Of a stretch of DNA of 37,802 bases, positions 35,565-37,802 are shown piece after piece (position 1 is the first letter of the stretch; every line of letters starts with the position of its first letter). Source of the stretch: Lachnospiraceae bacterium. GTDB lineage: Bacteria; Bacillota; Clostridia; Lachnospirales; Lachnospiraceae. The stretch is from positions 1-37,802 of the forward strand of contig JAIKYU010000108.1 in the NCBI GenBank assembly GCA_024682835.1. Reading direction: 5' to 3'. The notes under the pieces are model-generated. The model was given only the letters and a program-made list of their open reading frames with translations, ran no database searches and was not told the DNA's origin. The translations under genes and the position numbers were made by a program.

Positions 35565-35665
35565 GATAAGCAAATGGTCAGCAGAGAAGTGATGTGGAAG
35601 GCATTGGCAGACATCACACGAAAGCCGCAAATATCTGCAGAGCATCATGGAATAAGGAGGTCTGT

Positions 35666-35980
35666 ATGGACACGATCAGGGAGAAACTGGAAAATCTGAT
35701 TGATCTGAAAGAACTTGGCGACAAACTGGATATCGACCGGATCAAGGAACGGATAGATTTGCGGGAACTGGGAAGCCGTTTCGATCTGGATAAGCTGACG
35801 GATGTGCTGAATGAACGGAAATCAAAAAAGGCGACCAACACATTACTCTTTGTTCTCGCTATCGTTGGCGCGGTGGCCGTGGCAGCAGGTATCGCGTTTC
35901 TGATCTATCGTTATCTGACGCCTGCCTATACCGATGAGTTTGATGAAGACTTTGAGGATTTTGAGGAAGGAGATGACTGA
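35666..35980 (+). CDS. Small single-pass membrane protein with 18-residue repeat
   Basis: A 104-residue protein of unknown function. The ATG at 35666 has a textbook TAAGGAGGT 6 bases upstream; an upstream in-frame ATG at 35594 has none. Two adjacent 18-residue units (12-29 and 30-47) match in the pattern IDL-x-ELG-x3-D-x-D. After a basic KSKK comes one membrane segment (about 60-83, LLFVLAIVGAVAVAAGIAFL), then an acidic tail (DEFDEDFEDFEEGDD). The positive side before the membrane segment suggests the repeats face the cytoplasm and the acidic tail the outside. No family recognised with confidence. Confidence 0.75.
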   Translation: MDTIREKLENLIDLKELGDKLDIDRIKERIDLRELGSRFDLDKLTDVLNERKSKKATNTLLFVLAIVGAVAVAAGIAFLIYRYLTPAYTDEFDEDFEDFEEGDD

Positions 35981-36021
35981 GTGCCGCATTCTGCCGGGAC
36001 AGAGGTCAGCAATTATTTTGT

Positions 36022-37731
36022 ATGAAAAAAGGTGATGTAATCGAGGCGGAGATTCTCCGCCTCGATTTTCCAAATAAAGGGGTAGCGGAGGCAGAAGACC
36101 GGGAGAGCGGCGAGCGCATCCGGCTTCGTGTAAAGGGCGTGCTTCCGGGCGAGCGGGTGCGATGCCGTATCACACGAAACGGGAGGGACAGAAAGGAGGC
36201 CCGCCTGCTGGAGGTGATCAGACCGGGGGAGATGGAAACAGAGATTCCCTGTCCTCATTTTTCCATCTGCGGCGGTTGTTCCTATCAGACGCTGTCTGCG
36301 GATGCGGAGCTATCCCTGAAGGAGGCTCAGGTGAGGCGCCTTCTTGAACCGGTTCTGGCACGGCAGGACGAGCCATACCAGTGGGAAGAGGCATTGGATT
36401 CTCCCCTTCGCTATGGCTATCGCAACAAGATGGAGTTTACCTTCGGCGATTCCGTGAAAGACGGGCCGTTGTCTGTCGGTCTGCACCGGCGCGGGAGCAT
36501 GTATGATATCGAAAGTGTGACATCCTGCAAAATTGTGGATGAGGATTATCGGAAGATTCTGCAGGCGGTAATCGATGTCTTTACCCCGCTTTATGCAAGC
36601 GGAAAAATCAGTTTTTATCACCGGATGACCGGAGAAGGTTTTCTTCGTCATCTTCTGATTCGGAAAGCCGCGCATACCGGAGAGATTCTGGCTGATCTGG
36701 TGACCACCTCGCAGACGGTGCAAAAAACAGCGCTTCAGGCATTTGCACAGGCGCTTCTTGCCCTGGAGCTTGAAGGCCGGATCGTCGGTATTCTGCACAC
36801 GATCAATGATTCGCGAGCGGACGTGGTGCGCGATGAGGGAACTGAAATCCTGTACGGTCAGGATCATTTCTATGAGGAATTGCTGGGATTGCGGTTTCGC
36901 ATCACCCCCTTCTCCTTTTTTCAGACCAACAGCCACAGCGCCGAAGTGCTCTATCGCAAGGTGAGAGAGTATGTCCGGCTGGCACTGGACGATAGTGAAA
37001 TCAGGCCGGTTGTCTACGACCTCTATTCCGGAACGGGTACCATCGCGCAGATTGTTGCTTCCGTCGCGGATCGAGTGGCCGGCATCGAGATCGTGCCGGA
37101 GGCCGTTGAGGCAGCCATTCTTAATGCTAAGGAAAACAGGATCACCAACTGCACTTTTTTCGCAGGCGACGTGCTGAAACTCGTGGATGATCCGGCACTT
37201 TCCGAAACGGTCGGCAAACCCGATCTGATTATTCTCGATCCGCCCCGTGAGGGGATTCATCCGAAAGCACTGCCCAAGCTTTTGTCTTTTGGCGTAGAGC
37301 ATATCATCTACGTGTCCTGTAAACCGACCAGCCTCGCGACAGATCTTGCGGCGTTTATTCAAAACGGATACGCGGTCCGGCGCCTCTGTGTTCTGAATCA
37401 GTTTCCTGCGGCCGTACACGTTGAGACGGTCGCACTTTTGTCCAAACTTTCTGAAGCCAAACATCATATCGAAGTTAAGGTGGATATGGACGAGCTGGAT
37501 CTGACGAGTGCAGAAGCAAAGGCGACATATGAAGAAATTCGGAATTGGGTGCAGGAGAAATATGGATTGCATGTAACGAATCTGAATATAGCTCAGGTGA
37601 AACAGAAGCATGGGATTATAGAAAGGGAGAATTATAATAAGCCTAAATCTGAGAATAGCAAACAGCCTGGATGCCCGGAAGAGAAGATTAAGGCGATAGA
37701 GGATGCCATGCAACACTTTCAAATGATATAA
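36022..37731 (+). CDS. rlmD: RlmD-family 23S rRNA (uracil-5-)-methyltransferase with C-terminal extension
   Basis: RlmD/RumA-type enzymes methylate a specific uridine in 23S rRNA with SAM and an Fe-S cluster. The 569-residue product has an N-terminal TRAM domain (DFPNKGV), the cluster Cys residues C77, C83, C86 and C169, the SAM motif DLYSGTGT (333-340), the catalytic ILDPPREG (404-411), and nucleophile C433 in YVSCKPT. The usual family ending is near HVETVALLS (466-474). Residues 477-569 form an extra basic tail (WVQEKYGLHVTNLNIAQVKQ). A perfect hairpin lies in the first codons. The ribosome binding site is weak (AGAGGT 15 bases away). Confidence 0.92.
   Translation: MKKGDVIEAEILRLDFPNKGVAEAEDRESGERIRLRVKGVLPGERVRCRITRNGRDRKEARLLEVIRPGEMETEIPCPHFSICGGCSYQTLSADAELSLKEAQVRRLLEPVLARQDEPYQWEEALDSPLRYGYRNKMEFTFGDSVKDGPLSVGLHRRGSMYDIESVTSCKIVDEDYRKILQAVIDVFTPLYASGKISFYHRMTGEGFLRHLLIRKAAHTGEILADLVTTSQTVQKTALQAFAQALLALELEGRIVGILHTINDSRADVVRDEGTEILYGQDHFYEELLGLRFRITPFSFFQTNSHSAEVLYRKVREYVRLALDDSEIRPVVYDLYSGTGTIAQIVASVADRVAGIEIVPEAVEAAILNAKENRITNCTFFAGDVLKLVDDPALSETVGKPDLIILDPPREGIHPKALPKLLSFGVEHIIYVSCKPTSLATDLAAFIQNGYAVRRLCVLNQFPAAVHVETVALLSKLSEAKHHIEVKVDMDELDLTSAEAKATYEEIRNWVQEKYGLHVTNLNIAQVKQKHGIIERENYNKPKSENSKQPGCPEEKIKAIEDAMQHFQMI
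36039..36072 (+). promoter_or_regulatory. Strong hairpin with T run inside the start of rlmD
   Basis: Arms 36039-36051 and 36055-36067 form a perfect, GC-rich 13-bp stem with a 3-base loop, followed by TT and AT-rich sequence. It covers codons 6-16 of rlmD. Its shape resembles an intrinsic terminator with a weak T run (four T in all, two in the arm). It could attenuate rlmD or end the transcript of the upstream gene. Confidence 0.6.
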
Positions 37732-37802
37732 TATCAATTCAAAGCAGAAGGCTATTGGGTATATTTTTTTATAATCATTCACTGCGAAAAATTGACCATT
37801 CA
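37732..37802. other. AT-rich right edge, no gene seen
   Basis: The last 71 bases are AT-rich, with a run of seven T followed by a TATAAT-like stretch (37765-37778). No -35 matches and no coding frame is visible before the edge. Confidence 0.4.

Noticed and set aside
36310..37782. Minus-strand frame of 490 codons opposite rlmD
   Set aside because: Shadow of rlmD; no ribosome binding site or recognisable domain.

Overview
The window reads as a chromosomal core-gene region of a moderately GC-rich, low-mobility Clostridia genome, most likely Lachnospiraceae or a close relative. The reasons are the Firmicutes-type gene orders (rimP-nusA-ylxR-ylxQ-infB-rbfA-nrnA-truB-ribF; asp23-nusB-ispA-dxs-tlyA-nadK-recN), the type 1B PyrK/PyrD dihydroorotate dehydrogenase, strong AGGAGG-type ribosome binding sites and sigma-A promoters with 17-base spacers. 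The family-level placement is inference.

Layout. Positions 1-1261 hold the 3' part of a nuclease-helicase gene cut by the left edge. From about 1278 to 9614 a single promoter drives a translation and ribosome-maturation operon, several of whose genes overlap. It ends in a RibF that has only the FMN adenylyltransferase domain. From 9643 to 13376 come a minus-strand membrane-anchored endonuclease/exonuclease/phosphatase protein, a PH-like protein, a D-Ala-D-Ala ligase-family ATP-grasp enzyme and a minus-strand PlsC acyltransferase. The cluster pyrC-pyrK-pyrD (13476-16578) closes on a strong bidirectional terminator. From 16651 to 19365 there are two conserved minus-strand proteins of unknown function around ispE and a DUF1934 gene.

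A 350-base intergenic stretch (19366-19715) holds a divergent promoter, a palindromic repeat element, the rpsO promoter and a structured rpsO leader. rpsO and pnp each have their own terminator. prfC and a transglutaminase-like lipoprotein follow. A consensus promoter at 25350 starts a long run: asp23, nusB, ispA, dxs, tlyA, nadK, recN, a DUF1836 gene and pcrA. The window closes with a small membrane protein carrying an 18-residue repeat and an RlmD-family 23S rRNA methyltransferase. That last gene has a terminator-like hairpin in its first codons and an AT-rich C-terminal extension.

How it works together. The main themes are ribosome assembly and translation (RimP, NusA, RnpM, YlxQ, IF2, RbfA, TruB, S15, RF3, TlyA, RlmD), RNA turnover (NrnA, PNPase), pyrimidine synthesis, isoprenoid synthesis by the MEP route (IspE, Dxs, IspA), envelope and lipid steps (Ddl, PlsC), and DNA repair (RecN, PcrA). 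I found no CRISPR array, tRNA, rRNA, insertion sequence or prophage. I do not see a clear new multi-gene system. The most unusual signals are the RibF domain loss, the hairpin and the tail of rlmD, the palindromic element before rpsO, the missing xseA/xseB/argR/spoIVB/spo0A at their usual places, and the truncated nuclease-helicase.
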